Assembly: GCA_021784615.1 (NCBI GenBank)
Contig: JAJYHU010000318.1
Coordinates: forward strand, 1-13,148
Direction of reading: 5' to 3'
From: Acidobacteriota bacterium
Lineage (GTDB): Bacteria; Acidobacteriota; Terriglobia; UBA7540
DNA: 13,148 bases
This document shows positions 12,861 to 13,148 of this stretch, one piece after another. The position numbers were made by a program, and so were the translations under genes. The number at the start of each line of letters is the position of its first letter. Position 1 is the stretch's first letter. The notes under the pieces are model-generated. The model did not search any database. It had not been told where the DNA came from and saw only the letters and a program-made list of their open reading frames with translations.

Positions 12861-12892
12861 GGGGCGCAACCACCAATCCGTGGATACGCCCC
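12861..12892. other. Two-tier hairpin beside the IS end
   Basis: GGGGCG and CGCCCC form a 6-bp outer stem. After a 3x3 internal loop, CCAC and GTGG form a 4-bp inner stem with a 6-nt loop. It ends 8 bp before the presumed IS terminus, which may reflect insertion near a terminator-like structure. Confidence 0.45.
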
Positions 12893-12900
12893 TGACAGCT

Positions 12901-13148
12901 AGGAGCGTGTCCGAGAATTGAGTTCAAACGGATTGGAGCGTGAGTTGAAGCGTCGGAACTGCCAACCGTTTGAAGAAGGTGCGGCCGCGAGTCTCCGAGC
13001 GCGACCTGCGGGGGCGGCGGATGGCCGCGCTCGCGTGAGCGGCCCGCAGTTTTCCCTTCCGCTCATGCCCAACCGGCCCGGTACATCTTCAAAAGGTTGT
13101 GCGCCGCACACACCAGCGCCCATTCCGCCCTCACCTTCTCGAACCCGC
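12901..13148 (-). mobile_element. End of an IS1182-like insertion sequence
   Basis: The transposase 3' end at 13063-13146 identifies the element. I place its terminus near 12901, where AGGAGCGTGTCCGAGAATTG looks like a transposon end and composition changes. About 160 bp lie between the transposase stop and this terminus, including a hairpin at 13023-13044 (GGCC..GCTC-GCGT-GAGC-GGCC with a 2-nt bulge). The other end lies outside the window, so the inverted repeat and target duplication cannot be checked. Confidence 0.5.
13063..13146 (-). CDS. Transposase, C-terminal end only (IS1182-like DDE)
   Basis: The last 27 codons of a frame entering from the right edge and ending TGA at 13065-13063. 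The sequence GFEKVRAEWALVCAAHNLL and the following KMYRAG match the C-terminal signature (KVRGEWALxCxxHNLLKL) of IS1182/IS4-group DDE transposases. The catalytic core is outside the window, so intactness is unknown. Confidence 0.75.
   Translation of the reverse strand, partial: GFEKVRAEWALVCAAHNLLKMYRAGWA

Noticed and set aside
12899..13123. 74-codon minus-strand ORF at the right edge
   Set aside because: It is in a different frame from the transposase end and covers the non-coding terminus of the IS.

Overview
The window looks like a chromosomal segment of a Gram-negative (diderm) bacterium, most likely an acidobacterium. The diderm call is firm: there is a lipid A gene set (fabZ, lpxA, lpxI) and TonB-type envelope proteins. 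The phylum call is inference. It rests on the LpxI branch of lipid A synthesis, a Tat-exported Ig-like/NHL-propeller protein, a URO-D-like protein, and an exported protein whose mature start resembles the carboxypeptidase-regulatory TonB-dependent receptors common in Acidobacteriota. Almost everything lies on the minus strand and is described here in its direction of transcription, from high to low coordinates.

Right edge (12901-13148): the end of an IS1182-like insertion sequence, with the last 27 codons of its transposase. To its left, on the plus strand, is one gene (11366-12772) for a Tat-exported protein with an Ig-like domain and NHL/six-bladed propeller repeats. A 349-bp divergent region separates it from a minus-strand envelope operon. 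That region holds a good sigma-70-type promoter for fabZ, a weaker one for the propeller gene, an 8-bp tandem direct repeat and two hairpins.

Envelope operon (11016 to 6730, perhaps to 5544): fabZ, lpxA, lpxI, a Gfo/Idh/MocA oxidoreductase (GnnA/MviM-like), a TonB C-terminal-domain protein, and then, after 142 bp, a URO-D superfamily protein. The first four genes make or modify early lipid A precursors. The TonB-like protein sits where lpxB often follows in comparable clusters.

Translation/RNA operon (5209 to 2626): miaA, hfq, hflX, tightly packed with 4-nt TTGA junctions, driven by a clear promoter at 5401-5429 and preceded by a 185-nt leader. This gene order is the one known from enterobacteria.

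A gene-free stretch of about 750 bp (1871-2625) follows. It carries a near-consensus promoter (1972-2000) for pgsA, which overlaps an AMMECR1-domain gene. Downstream are a small exported Cys/Met/His-rich protein that appears to be read from an essentially leaderless mRNA, and, running off the left edge, the signal peptide of a probable TonB-dependent receptor. The least explained part of the window is this left end: a probable metal-binding secreted protein next to an outer-membrane receptor and an AMMECR1 protein. I found no CRISPR array, tRNA or rRNA.
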